Part shown: piece by piece, positions 52,730 through 61,425 of the stretch
Numbering within the stretch: position 1 is the stretch's first letter
Layout: each line of letters starts with the position of its first letter
Assembly: GCA_026986575.1 (NCBI GenBank)
Contig: JALSOH010000009.1
Location: 124,001-188,000, forward strand
Direction of reading: 5' to 3'
Length of the DNA: 64,000 nt
From: Thermoproteota archaeon
GTDB lineage: Archaea > Korarchaeota > Korarchaeia > Korarchaeales > Korarchaeaceae
Notes under the pieces: generated by a model
The model's database searches: none
Seen by the model: the letters and a program-made list of their open reading frames with translations, nothing else
Told to the model about the DNA's origin: nothing
Program-made: the position numbers and the translations under genes

Positions 52730-52973
52730 TAGTCTCGATGATCTCGTCGACCTCCACTCCTATAAGTTCAACGTTCTTCAAGATCTTCTTCACCACTCCC
52801 TCCACTTCCCCGGCCTTCTTTCCCACTAGGGCCCTTTCCAGCTCGTCTATGGCTCGTGAGGGGAAGGCCATGAAGTCGCCCGATATGGTCAGGCGAGAGA
52901 TCTTACCCCCTTCCACCTCCAGAACTACCTCTAGGGTCTTCCCTGTTCTGGATCTCACGACCTTCCTCATCAT
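52704..52973 (-). CDS. lplB: LplB, C-terminal accessory part of bipartite lipoate ligase
   Basis: 89 residues from the ATG at 52973, which overlaps the lplA stop (ATGA). It matches the separate accessory domain of archaeal lipoate-protein ligase: ISRLTISGDFMAFPSRAIDE, then LERALVGKK, VEGVVKKIL. Needed with LplA for lipoate activation in Thermoplasma-type enzymes. Confidence 0.82.
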   Translation of the reverse strand: MMRKVVRSRTGKTLEVVLEVEGGKISRLTISGDFMAFPSRAIDELERALVGKKAGEVEGVVKKILKNVELIGVEVDEIIETIRELASSR

Positions 52974-53701
52974 CTCCTGAAGTTCCACCTCCTGCTCCTG
53001 TATTTCTCCTCCAATTCCTCCACGTGCTTCCATTCCTCCTCCGTGAGGTCTCCCTCCCCCATCTCCCCTAGGAAGGAAAAGGAGTCGAGGGCCGCCTCCA
53101 AAACCTCCTCATATCCTATTTCCCTGCCCAGCTCCCTACCTATGGTGGTGACCCTCTCTAAAACGCTCCTCACTCCCTTATCCGACAGCTTCTCTCTGGG
53201 CGGGGAGATGAGCCTAGCTAGGGTCACCAGGTCCGTGGCATACATTATGGTGCCGTGTTGTAGCAGAACCCCGCCTTCCCTCGTCTGAGCACTGCCCGAT
53301 ACCTTCCTCCCCCCAATCAGGACGTCGTTGACGCCTGCGAACTGAGGTTCGAGTCCGAACCTCCTCACCACACCCATAACTCCCTCGCACAGGTACCTGA
53401 AGCTCTCCCTCACATCCTTGGGGAACAGATCTAGTGGGCCAGCGACCGAGTATGTTAGTTCACCTCTCTCATCATGGTAGACTGCTCCCCCGCCAGTGAT
53501 CCTCCTCACCACGGGCACACCTAGCCTCTCAGCCTCCTTCAAGTTTACCGAGCTCTCCACCCTCTGGAAGTAGCCTATCGTCACGGCGCTCGGTCTGAAC
53601 CTATAGAACCGTACGGTCGGAACGCGAGACCTAAGCAGGGCCTCGTCGACGGCCATATTGAAGGCCGCATCCCCCTCAAGTCGGAGAAGCCTCCACCTCA
53701 C
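52970..53701 (-). CDS. lplA: LplA, lipoate-protein ligase catalytic subunit
   Basis: 243 residues from the GTG at 53701, which overlaps the stop of the upstream gene (GTGA); longer readings run through that gene. BPL/LplA marks: FNMAVDEALL, RFRPSAVTIGYFQ, VVRRITGGGAVYHDERG, VNDVLIGGRKVSGSAQ (K is the catalytic lysine) and LLQHGTIMY. It charges lipoate to carrier proteins such as GcvH or 2-oxoacid dehydrogenase E2; neither is in the window. Confidence 0.9.
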   Translation of the reverse strand: MRWRLLRLEGDAAFNMAVDEALLRSRVPTVRFYRFRPSAVTIGYFQRVESSVNLKEAERLGVPVVRRITGGGAVYHDERGELTYSVAGPLDLFPKDVRESFRYLCEGVMGVVRRFGLEPQFAGVNDVLIGGRKVSGSAQTREGGVLLQHGTIMYATDLVTLARLISPPREKLSDKGVRSVLERVTTIGRELGREIGYEEVLEAALDSFSFLGEMGEGDLTEEEWKHVEELEEKYRSRRWNFRR

Positions 53702-54438
53702 TCCCTGACACCCCTCATTAGGTGCCATCCCATGTACTTTATCCTCTTGATCTCTCCCTCCAAAAAACGCTGGAAGATCTCCGCTTGGCTCAGGCCCTCT
53801 AGAGCTCCAACGTCGCCCTCCGTTATGAGCTCCTCGTAGGTCGGCGATGAAGCGAGCAGACCCAGAAGAAGGATGAGTCCCTCTCCCGGCTCCAACACGA
53901 AGAGTCGACCCCAGGTCCGCCCCCACAGTCCCGATATGCCACCTTTCAGGCCAGCGAGCTCCAGCCATCTCTCAGTAATTAGGTAGCCCTCGTCCGGGAA
54001 CTCGCCCATTCCAGGGTACAGTATGCCCGATCTGAGCACATTCTCCGCCACTATGAGGTAGCCATCCCTCACCCTCTCGAGGGGTGTGATCACATCTCCC
54101 AGATTCAGTAAGGATCTGAGCTCCGAGTTCAACCTTTCCACTAGCTCCAAGCTGGAGGGGCTGTAGGAAGAGTAAGCGTCGCTGCTCATGGTGGCCGTTA
54201 CCAGCACCCTGCCTATTGAGACCAGCTTGGCCATACCTCCCCTAGTCGGCGCCAGCAGGGCCACTATCGACCCCCTAGGGACCTCGAAGACCCCCGCCCT
54301 CTTCAACCTCCTGTCGCTGGCCGTGAGCTCCTCCTCTGTTAGGCCTATCAGGGTTAGGGATCCCAGCACGAGGGGATCCATCCTCTTCCTTCCATCCTCC
54401 TCGAGGGCATCTGGAGGTAAGGAGCTGAGAATTACCAT
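53698..54438 (-). CDS. Unknown protein in the lipoate ligase operon
   Basis: 246 residues. I recognise no family. It is soluble, mostly alpha/beta, with a central glycine-rich hydrophobic piece (GISGLWGRTWGRLFVLEPG, then LILLLGLLASSP) and a charged C-terminus. It reads like a DNA-free enzyme accessory protein, but this is a guess. Its stop overlaps the lplA start, so production is coupled with LplA and LplB. Confidence 0.6.
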   Translation of the reverse strand: MVILSSLPPDALEEDGRKRMDPLVLGSLTLIGLTEEELTASDRRLKRAGVFEVPRGSIVALLAPTRGGMAKLVSIGRVLVTATMSSDAYSSYSPSSLELVERLNSELRSLLNLGDVITPLERVRDGYLIVAENVLRSGILYPGMGEFPDEGYLITERWLELAGLKGGISGLWGRTWGRLFVLEPGEGLILLLGLLASSPTYEELITEGDVGALEGLSQAEIFQRFLEGEIKRIKYMGWHLMRGVRE

Positions 54439-54567
54439 GGCTTCATCGGGGCTAATCCTTCCACCTCTCGACTAGTTACAGTAGACCAATATACCCTTTG
54501 CTCCCTCCAATCAGGTTATAATCACAAGAGTTATATTTCAGCATCTCTAATCTAACGTAGTTGTGAG

Positions 54568-55011
54568 GTGACCTATTTGGTTGTCGCTGGCAAGGCAAGT
54601 GATAAGTTGAAGAACCTCCTGAATCAGGCGATTGCTAGGGAGATACAGGTATCGATCCAGTACATGTGGCAGCATGTCCAGACCACGGGCCCCCTCCATC
54701 ACCTGCTGGCCGACGAGCTGAAAAAGGTGGCTATCGAGGAGATGAAGCATGCCGAGCAAATTGCTGAGAGGCTCTGGTACCTCGGAGGCACCCCCACCAC
54801 GGCTCCCAATCCCATCTTCGTGGGTGAGAACCTGAAGGAGATGATGGAGAGGGATGTGAAGGATGAGGAGGAGGCCATAGAGCTTTACAAGGAGATAATA
54901 AGGGTGGCTAATGAGGAGGGCGATATAACGACTGCAAGGCTTTTTAGGAAGATATTGGAGGATGAAGAGGAGCATCACGATTTCTTCACCACCGTGCTGG
55001 AGGGTCTGTGA
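54568..55011 (+). CDS. Ferritin-like diiron protein (bacterioferritin/DPS type)
   Basis: 147 residues, four helices. Metal-ligand pattern: NQAIAREIQVSIQYMWQHVQ in helix 1, EEMKHAEQIAERLWYLGG in helix 2, a second acidic helix with VKDEEEAIELYKEII, and EDEEEHHDFF in helix 4. Iron storage or oxidation; it probably limits Fenton chemistry. GTG start, with TTATATTT at 54531-54538 upstream. Superoxide reductase follows 24 bases later, so the two form an oxygen-defence operon. Confidence 0.85.
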   Translation: MTYLVVAGKASDKLKNLLNQAIAREIQVSIQYMWQHVQTTGPLHHLLADELKKVAIEEMKHAEQIAERLWYLGGTPTTAPNPIFVGENLKEMMERDVKDEEEAIELYKEIIRVANEEGDITTARLFRKILEDEEEHHDFFTTVLEGL

Positions 55012-55035
55012 GCGGTGGATGAGGAGGTGATGTGT

Positions 55036-55413
55036 ATGGTCGAGAGGTTCGGTGATATGATACAGACCGCCTCCCATGAGGAGGAGGCCACTAGAGAGAA
55101 GCACACCCCCTTCATAGAGGCCCCTGATACCGTGAAGGCTGGAGAGGAATTCGAGGTCACTGTGATAGTGGGCAAGGAGGTGCCCCATCCCAACAAGTGG
55201 GAGCACCACATAAAGTGGGTCCAAGTCTTCGTGGAGGAGGAGGGCAGACCTTACAACCCCGTTCACGTGGCGACCTTCGATATGGGTCCAACTTACGGGG
55301 AACCCAAAGTGAAGTTCAGGATGAAGCTTCAGAAGAACTCCAAGCTCTGGGTGATAAGCTACTGTAACCTCCACGGCCTCTGGGAGGCCTCAAAGGAGAT
55401 CAAGGTCCAGTGA
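55036..55413 (+). CDS. Superoxide reductase (neelaredoxin/class II type)
   Basis: 125 residues from the ATG at 55036; GAGGAGGTGA at 55021-55030 is its Shine-Dalgarno. Iron-centre marks: REKHTPFIEAP, VPHPNKWEHHIKW and SYCNLHGLWE (C and H ligands). The desulforedoxin domain of class I is absent. Reduces superoxide to hydrogen peroxide without making oxygen, as in anaerobic archaea. Confidence 0.92.
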   Translation: MVERFGDMIQTASHEEEATREKHTPFIEAPDTVKAGEEFEVTVIVGKEVPHPNKWEHHIKWVQVFVEEEGRPYNPVHVATFDMGPTYGEPKVKFRMKLQKNSKLWVISYCNLHGLWEASKEIKVQ

Positions 55414-55433
55414 TTCACGAATCCCTCCATCAT

Positions 55434-55439
55434 CTTTTT
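55434..55439 (+). terminator. T-run after the superoxide reductase gene
   Basis: Five T residues about 20 bases past the stop, consistent with an archaeal terminator. Confidence 0.35.
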
Positions 55440-55473
55440 ATTGGATTTACCGCCTCAATAAGGTGTGTCCATC

Positions 55474-55929
55474 ATGCTAACCTCTGAGTTAGATGTGCGA
55501 ATTGACTCTAAGGACAGGCAGATCTTGGAGTATCTGCTAGCTAACGGTAGGATGTCCCTGAAGGAGATAGGGAAAAAGCTGGGGATAAGCGACGTCGCGG
55601 TTAGGAAGAGGATCAAGAAGTTGGAGAAGGCTGGGATAATCAGGGGGTACACAGTCAAGGTCAGTCCCTCTGCATTAGGGTATACAGTGGTCTCCCTAAC
55701 TGGCGTGGATGTGGAGCCGGGTGATCTGATAAGGGTAGCTAGGGAACTGACCAGTAGGGAGTACGTCAAGTCAGCCTGGATCACCGCTGGTGATCACTCC
55801 ATCATGCTGGAGATCTGGGCCAGGGACAGCAAGGAGATGGATGAGATATTGGCTGAGATCTCGGAGATGAAAGGGGTTACAAGGGTCTGCCCAGCTGTTA
55901 TAACCCAGAGACTGAAGGCCCGGTGCTGA
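55474..55929 (+). CDS. Lrp/AsnC-family transcription regulator
   Basis: 151 residues from the ATG at 55474 (an upstream GTG at 55465 is possible). N-terminal helix-turn-helix: DRQILEYLLANGRMSLKEIG, then KLGISDVAVRKRIKKLEKAG. C-terminal RAM (ligand-binding) domain from about 65. Likely amino acid-responsive; an APC transporter lies across the next gene. Converges with a RAM-only gene. Confidence 0.9.
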   Translation: MLTSELDVRIDSKDRQILEYLLANGRMSLKEIGKKLGISDVAVRKRIKKLEKAGIIRGYTVKVSPSALGYTVVSLTGVDVEPGDLIRVARELTSREYVKSAWITAGDHSIMLEIWARDSKEMDEILAEISEMKGVTRVCPAVITQRLKARC

Positions 55930-55944
55930 TTCCAGTCGGACAGG

Positions 55945-56214
55945 TCAGAGTACCTTCCCTCCCCTTTTGTGCGTATAGAGCACGACCACCGAGTGGGTTG
56001 CCTCGACCCCCTCTACCTTCAATAACTTGTCTTTCAGGAACTTCCTGAACTCCACGGTGTTCTCAGCCTCTACTACCGCTACTACATCGAATTCGCCGGT
56101 CACTTCGTATAGATCAACGACCTCCGGGTACTTCTTCAGGGCCTCAGTGACTTTGTCTAAGAGCTTGCTCTCCACCCTTATGCTCACAATCACCAGAGTC
56201 AACCCATACCCCAC
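55945..56214 (-). CDS. Stand-alone RAM (Lrp/AsnC C-terminal) domain protein
   Basis: 89 residues with the RAM fold (VIVSIRVESKLLDKVTEALK, YPEVVDLYEVTGEFDVVAVV, KLLKVEGVEATHSVVVLYT) and no DNA-binding domain. May bind amino acids and modify an Lrp-type regulator. Starts 18 bases after the APC transporter gene on the same strand. Confidence 0.88.
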   Translation of the reverse strand: MGYGLTLVIVSIRVESKLLDKVTEALKKYPEVVDLYEVTGEFDVVAVVEAENTVEFRKFLKDKLLKVEGVEATHSVVVLYTHKRGGKVL

Positions 56215-56231
56215 CCCCTCATCGTCCCATC

Positions 56232-58061
56232 TTACCTGACCCTCATGACTACTAACCTTCCCCTCATCCTACTCAAGAGGGTCTCAGGGAGCCTGTAGGC
56301 TTTACCTTTTAACTTACCCCTTCCGAACACAGCGACAAAGTCGTATGGTTCCGCCTCCTCGGCCAGCGAACTCTCGTCTCCCTTTATCACGAAAACCGTC
56401 ACCTCGTAGTCCCTCCTCCTGAGAATAGAAGCTACCTCCTCCAAGTGGGAGAGGGTCAGTTCTTCCAGCTGCCGCATCTCCTCCAAGTCTTCAGCCGAGA
56501 CTAGGTCCGTGAGAAACAGCCTGTGCCTCCTGTCGAAGTATTCCATGAGGACCTTGGCCGCCACCTCCGCCGGTATGCCCGGGGGAACTATCACCAGAAC
56601 CTCCATCTTGTACGCGGCTGGCTTCACCTCATCAGCGTGGAGACGCCCAGTCACCGGTAAGCCCTTCCTCGTCCTGTACGCAGAGTAGAGGAGAAGTCCC
56701 AAGACCAGCCAGAGCGTACCCAAGCTCCTCCCAATGGGGTGGAAGACCACCATGAGCACCAGTATTATCAGCGCGGCGACACTTCCGATGACACCAGTCA
56801 GTGGCTTGCCCTTCAGAGTTGGACTCTTCCAGGGTCTATAAGCTTCTCGATCCAGTTTCCTGAGTCGGAGGATGGATAGATTGACGAACACGTAGGTAAT
56901 TAGGGCGGCGAAGGTGTAAAGGTCAGCGATCTTCTCAAGACCGCCGAGGAAGGTGAGGGCCATCCCTATTCCGCCGAAAAAGAGGATGGAACGGGTGGGG
57001 GTCCTGAATCTCGGGTGGATTTGGTTGAACCAAGAGGGCATCTGGCTGTACTTCGCCATGGAGAAGACTATCCTGGAGACCCCAACCACACCAGTGTTCG
57101 CTGATGCTAGGTTGACCGTGAAGCCGGTGAACGCCACGAGATAGGATAGAGGCTCGCCCACGTAGGCTATTCGCCTTGCCATTGTCACCAGAGGGCTCTC
57201 TAGGTCTCTAGCAAGATGCTCCCAAGGCAGCATCCCCATACTGAGGATCGAGAGGCCCAAGGCGTACACGAGGACCATCAGGACTGAGAGCTTGGTCGCC
57301 AACGGGATCCACCTGTAGGGCCTCTTTGTCTCCTCCGCAGCCTGTGCGATGGAGGCTATGCCCACGTATGAGCTCATAGCCAGCGTTACCCCGTAAATGA
57401 AGTTCTGACTCCTCAGATCCATGAAGGGTATGTAAGAGACGTCGAGAGGGTGGGGAGAACCTATTTGGGTGATCTGAGAGAGGAACAGGGGGAGGGAGAA
57501 ATTGAAGAGGAGACCTAAAAGGAGGATGGCCGACTGGACTAGTAGGCTAGGGACGACCATCATCTCATTTAGGGTAGACGACTCCTTGATCCCTATTATA
57601 TTCACGATGATGAGGAATGAGATCATTATGAGGGTGGTGATGACGAGGTTCCCGACGTGGAAGGGACCCACCTGCGTCACTTCTCCTATCGAGGGAATGA
57701 AGTAGCTGAGATACCCCGCTGAAGCCATGGCGAAAAGGGTTATATCCACGGTGTAGGCTAGGAGCATCATCCACCCGGCCACGAAGCCAGCGAGGTCGTT
57801 GAAGGCTTTCATGGAGTAGACCTGAACTCCTCCAGCGTAAGGGTAAGTGGAGGCTAGCTCTGCATAGCTGAGGCCCGTCGCAACGTAAAGGATCGCCGCC
57901 AATGCGAACGCTAGGGGCGAGCCGCCAGCTGCGTAGAGGGCCACGAGTCCCAGCGCGACATATATATCGGCCCCGACGTCGGCGTAACCCATGGAGAAGG
58001 AGCCGAACCAGCCTATATCCCTCTTTAGTGCTACCCTCTCCTCCCGCCTCTCCCTCCGCAC
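56232..58061 (-). CDS. APC-superfamily amino acid transporter with C-terminal USP-like domain
   Basis: 609 residues. Twelve membrane helices (about 15-460) with the APC start (FGSFSMGYADVGADIYVALG), YAGGVQVYSMKAFNDLAGFV and others. The C-terminal 140 residues (about 470-609) form a cytoplasmic alpha/beta domain like universal stress proteins (KMEVLVIVPPGIPAEVAAKV, YEVTVFVIKGDESSLAEEA, YDFVAVFGRGKLKG). The USP-like domain may regulate transport. Start ATG at 58061. Confidence 0.85.
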   Translation of the reverse strand: MRRERREERVALKRDIGWFGSFSMGYADVGADIYVALGLVALYAAGGSPLAFALAAILYVATGLSYAELASTYPYAGGVQVYSMKAFNDLAGFVAGWMMLLAYTVDITLFAMASAGYLSYFIPSIGEVTQVGPFHVGNLVITTLIMISFLIIVNIIGIKESSTLNEMMVVPSLLVQSAILLLGLLFNFSLPLFLSQITQIGSPHPLDVSYIPFMDLRSQNFIYGVTLAMSSYVGIASIAQAAEETKRPYRWIPLATKLSVLMVLVYALGLSILSMGMLPWEHLARDLESPLVTMARRIAYVGEPLSYLVAFTGFTVNLASANTGVVGVSRIVFSMAKYSQMPSWFNQIHPRFRTPTRSILFFGGIGMALTFLGGLEKIADLYTFAALITYVFVNLSILRLRKLDREAYRPWKSPTLKGKPLTGVIGSVAALIILVLMVVFHPIGRSLGTLWLVLGLLLYSAYRTRKGLPVTGRLHADEVKPAAYKMEVLVIVPPGIPAEVAAKVLMEYFDRRHRLFLTDLVSAEDLEEMRQLEELTLSHLEEVASILRRRDYEVTVFVIKGDESSLAEEAEPYDFVAVFGRGKLKGKAYRLPETLLSRMRGRLVVMRVR

Positions 58062-58123
58062 GCCCCCACCCGACCGCCCATGCTCGGCACGAACGGAAGC
58101 CCATTATTAAAAGGATTAACTTT

Positions 58124-59299
58124 CTACTCCAGCTCGCTGCCCGTTGCCCACCTGTTCACTAGGAACTTGGCTAGGAAGGGAGATCCGAAGGCAGTGACGA
58201 GCGAGTAAAGTACTAGAGAAGAGTATAGGACATCATCTATCGTTCCCAGCCTCAAACCTGTTTCAGCCGCTGCTATAACGAGGCTCAGTTTGGCCCACAT
58301 TATGGTACCCATCACCACGGATCTCTTGATCCCAAGGACGTTCCTCGCCGATACGGTAACGCCCAGAACCTTTCCCAGCAGGCTCAAGATTATGAGTCCG
58401 GGGAGGAGCCATAGATTCGTCTTCAGGACAGCGTCGACCACATTTACCTTCACCCCCGTAAGGAGGAAGAATGCTGGCAGGAACAGAGCATATCCGAAGG
58501 AAGCCAGGTTTCTGAGTAGGTATTCACTGGAATATATGAGCTCCGATACCAGGACGCCAGCGAAGAAGGCGCCTATCACCCCGTGAACTCCAGAGGCCTC
58601 GGCCATGGCGGCGAATATTATCATGAGGACCATGCTGAGCCTCGTGGAGAAGTGGTACCTCCTCTCCAAGATCTGAACCTTCTCAGTCAGCTTGGAGTAC
58701 GCCTTGATCAGCTTGTAGGAAGGATAAAGGACCAGGAAGAGGAGTAGGAGGACCCAGATGGTGTCCAAGGAGAGATTCGAGCCCTCCACGAAGAAGGCGA
58801 GTAGGAACATGCTGAGCATATCGGAGACAGCGGTAGCCCCGAGCAGTAGATCGGAGAAGGATGGGTTGCTCTTTCCCCCGACTTCTAGCAGATGTCTCAT
58901 CTCGAGCACCGTCGGGAGGACCACGCCCACGGAGGTGGTAGAGGAAACTACGCCTATAAGCCAGGGGTTCACTCCGATCGCCATGCCCAGGGCGTACCCC
59001 ATCAGGAAGGGAACCATGGTGGCAGCAGTACCCACTAGGAGCGCGGTGAAGAAGTTCTCCTTGAGGAACTCAAGCTCTACCTCAAGCCCGGCCAGGAAAA
59101 GCAGGTATATAAGGCCGAAATCGAAGAGGAACGAGAACCAGGGGAGATCCGGCTGCACTAAGTTCAGGAAGGACTGCCCTATCACGATCCCCATCGCTAT
59201 CTCCACAACTACGCAGGGGACGCCCGTTTTTCTAGCTATGAGTGGGCAGATGATGGCGAGGACTCCCAACAAAGCCAGCTGGACTATCTCCGATGCCAA
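58124..59299 (-). CDS. CPA2-family cation/proton antiporter (KefB/NapA-like)
   Basis: 391 residues with about 12 membrane helices. CPA2 marks: VVVEIAMGIVIGQSFLNL, FGLIYLLFLAGLEVELEFLK, and the helix-broken motif GVVSSTTSVGVVLPTVLEM. The C-terminus is short, without TrkA-N. Na+ or K+ against H+ exchange. It starts 12 bases after the wHTH regulator gene, so both are likely one transcript. Confidence 0.88.
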   Translation of the reverse strand: MASEIVQLALLGVLAIICPLIARKTGVPCVVVEIAMGIVIGQSFLNLVQPDLPWFSFLFDFGLIYLLFLAGLEVELEFLKENFFTALLVGTAATMVPFLMGYALGMAIGVNPWLIGVVSSTTSVGVVLPTVLEMRHLLEVGGKSNPSFSDLLLGATAVSDMLSMFLLAFFVEGSNLSLDTIWVLLLLFLVLYPSYKLIKAYSKLTEKVQILERRYHFSTRLSMVLMIIFAAMAEASGVHGVIGAFFAGVLVSELIYSSEYLLRNLASFGYALFLPAFFLLTGVKVNVVDAVLKTNLWLLPGLIILSLLGKVLGVTVSARNVLGIKRSVVMGTIMWAKLSLVIAAAETGLRLGTIDDVLYSSLVLYSLVTAFGSPFLAKFLVNRWATGSELE

Positions 59300-59311
59300 G
59301 GACTATCCCCT

Positions 59312-60172
59312 TCAGCGGGAGGTTAAGCGGTCCAGCGCCTCCAGATCAACGTACTTAGAGAGCTCCTCGTCCATGGAAAGCATGTGGGCCTCTACCAGTT
59401 GAGCGACCTTCCTGCCCAGGGGTGTGAGCTTGTAGTAAACCCCCCTCTTCGTGTCAGGCCCCTTCTCCTTCACCAAGAGCTCACCGTCCTCGAAGTAACG
59501 CTTGATGTAGTAATCCAAACTTACGATCTTGGACCTCTCGTCCTCTATTCCCTTATCTCCCCTCTTCCTCATCTTGTTCCTGATCTTCACATACTTTATT
59601 AGGGTTTGGGGGGATGCGAGCACGCCAGCCTGTTCGAGCCTGCCGACAGCGTAAAGTATGGCGAGGGAGACCTCGTTCAGCTTCCAAGTCGGGTAGGCTA
59701 TCAATTCCCTGTACCCGGCTTCGTCCAGTTCTATGGCCCTAGCGTTGAGGTAGAGAGCCAAGTGAAAGAGAGGGATCTTGAGGAATCCAGAGCATACGAC
59801 TAAGATCCTCAGCTTCCTCTGACCTCCTGAGGAGTTGATCTTCCTTATCTTCTTGGCCAGCCCCACCATAGAGGATATCACAGTGAGTTGATCCAGCGAG
59901 GGAAGTTCCTCCTCCACGACGCTTTCGGTGGAGTTTATCAGCTCGAGCTTATTCCGGAACTCCTCGTAACCCTCGCCTATCAACCCATCCTTGATCAGGA
60001 AGGCGAACCTGATCATCCTGAGGTCATCGGATACTAGTCTCTCGAACATCCTGAAATCTGTGGAGGTAGGGGCGACCAGGAGATAAAAGGAATCGGAAAG
60101 ATCGATGGCCTTCTCAGCGCTCCTGCTTAGGACCCTCTCCAGCCTCTCTAGTCCGGAGCCCCCTACCCCCAT
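59312..60172 (-). CDS. Putative CARF-like sensor with winged helix
   Basis: 286 residues. N-terminal Rossmann-like part (about 25-165): FYLLVAPTSTDFRMFERLVS, a helix with LPSLDQLTVISSMVGLAKKI, then NSSGGQRKLRILVVCSGFL, which resembles the glycine-rich ligand loop of CARF domains. C-terminal winged helix (about 175-270) with KLTPLGRKVAQLVEAHMLS. No CRISPR array or cas gene is in the window. An HTH regulator of the antiporter gene directly downstream is a simple alternative. Start ATG at 60172, behind a palindrome. Confidence 0.5.
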   Translation of the reverse strand: MGVGGSGLERLERVLSRSAEKAIDLSDSFYLLVAPTSTDFRMFERLVSDDLRMIRFAFLIKDGLIGEGYEEFRNKLELINSTESVVEEELPSLDQLTVISSMVGLAKKIRKINSSGGQRKLRILVVCSGFLKIPLFHLALYLNARAIELDEAGYRELIAYPTWKLNEVSLAILYAVGRLEQAGVLASPQTLIKYVKIRNKMRKRGDKGIEDERSKIVSLDYYIKRYFEDGELLVKEKGPDTKRGVYYKLTPLGRKVAQLVEAHMLSMDEELSKYVDLEALDRLTSR

Positions 60173-60181
60173 CAGAATCCA

Positions 60182-60212
60182 TCAAAATCAATTTTGACAA
60201 CTTATAACCTTT
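60182..60212 (-). promoter_or_regulatory. Palindrome and TATA box of the CARF-like gene
   Basis: TCAAAAT-CA-ATTTTGA (60182-60197) is a 7+7 inverted repeat directly between the ATG at 60172 and a minus-strand TATA-like GGTTATAAG (about 60201-60209). This position suggests an autoregulatory operator. Confidence 0.5.
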
Positions 60213-60366
60213 ATGATTTCAGCAAACGGCTTTTACATGAAAACCCATTTCTTATATGTGTAGAGCGGTTTTGAATACAAAATTTATTCTTACCCAATGC
60301 GAAATTACTGTAATAGTACCACTTAATGGTTATAAAGGAAAACTTATGCATCACATTGATAACGCC

Positions 60367-61425
60367 ATGTCAAACCGATCGGGCAGGAGGTACAGGCTGG
60401 CTGGCGAGGAGCTCGATCCAATGATTGGACCCTATGGGAGGTATCACGAACTTCTGAGAAGTATAGCGTCGGATCTCGCCAAGAACCTCTCCAACATCAT
60501 CAAGAGAGTCGATGAAATCGCCCCAAAGCTTAGAGACGTGCTTCCCATCTTCGAGTTAAGGGGGGAAGATGCCTCTTCGGTGAGGATAGCCGCCGTGGAC
60601 GCCGGGGCTAACGGGAAGGACTTGATCTTGGGTTATCAGCCAGTGAGCGTAGCAGTAGGTGCGGTGTTCATCGGGACAATGAAGGACGGCGATCCGGTTG
60701 TGGCTACGGTGAAGCCCCCTAAATCCTACTTCGATGACGAGGAGGGCTCCAAATTTTCCTCCCTTCTGGGCTACTACCTCATGTATCGGCTGGGCATAAC
60801 CCTCTTGGAGAGATCAGATGTCCTCATCTTGGACGGTCCCCTCTTCCTCCCTAGGAATTACTACGGGCCTAGGGGGAGGGCCCACGCCAGGGCCTATTAC
60901 GAGGTCTACGATGCGACCCTCCGCTCCCTTGGGGAGCTCCTGAGGACAGCTAGGTCCATGGAGAAGATCGTGGTGGGGATAGTCAAGAGGATCAGGAGCT
61001 CGTACATCTCTGGGTGGTTTGGGTTAAGCGGCTACCCTGACTCGATGCTCGCTTCCAGCCTGCTCAGAGAGGGCGAGGCCTTGGGGCCAATTCCCATAAA
61101 CCCTAGGTGGGAGGATGTCATCACCTGGCTGAACGACACGAGGCCCTACAGGCCTTGGTCCGTGTTCTTCAAGAGGAGCTCCAAACCCACGAGGTTGGAC
61201 CTCCCGGAGTACGCACTCGACGACTCTGAATGGTTGGCTAACGTCCTCTATAGTGTTTCCGAGCCTGTTACGGGCCTTCCCATCCCGCTGATAGCTGTGG
61301 ACAGGCTCTCTAAACTGACCGACAGGCAGGCCTCCCTCATCTACAGGATGATGCTGTCTGAGATGGGCTGCAGGGACCCGGACAGGGTGGCGATGTTTTC
61401 CCTTCAGAGGGGTGAGAGCGATTGA
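60367..61425 (+). CDS. nurA: NurA 5'-3' nuclease
   Basis: 352 residues from the ATG at 60367; the 111 bases before it are AT-rich with a TATA-like TTATAAAG (60330-60337), so a longer reading from 60256 is unlikely. NurA marks: VRIAAVDAGANG (active-site Asp), SDVLILDGPLFLP, KIVVGIVKRIRSS, and PIPLIAVDRLSKL. It resects DNA ends together with HerA and Mre11-Rad50. Its stop overlaps the herA start (TTGA). Confidence 0.88.
   Translation: MSNRSGRRYRLAGEELDPMIGPYGRYHELLRSIASDLAKNLSNIIKRVDEIAPKLRDVLPIFELRGEDASSVRIAAVDAGANGKDLILGYQPVSVAVGAVFIGTMKDGDPVVATVKPPKSYFDDEEGSKFSSLLGYYLMYRLGITLLERSDVLILDGPLFLPRNYYGPRGRAHARAYYEVYDATLRSLGELLRTARSMEKIVVGIVKRIRSSYISGWFGLSGYPDSMLASSLLREGEALGPIPINPRWEDVITWLNDTRPYRPWSVFFKRSSKPTRLDLPEYALDDSEWLANVLYSVSEPVTGLPIPLIAVDRLSKLTDRQASLIYRMMLSEMGCRDPDRVAMFSLQRGESD

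Noticed and set aside
59312-60172. CARF-like protein as evidence of a CRISPR locus
   Set aside because: No repeats and no cas genes nearby; the antiporter neighbour points elsewhere.
60256-60366. N-terminal extension of NurA
   Set aside because: The stretch is AT-rich, contains a TATA-like box, and encodes residues unlike NurA.
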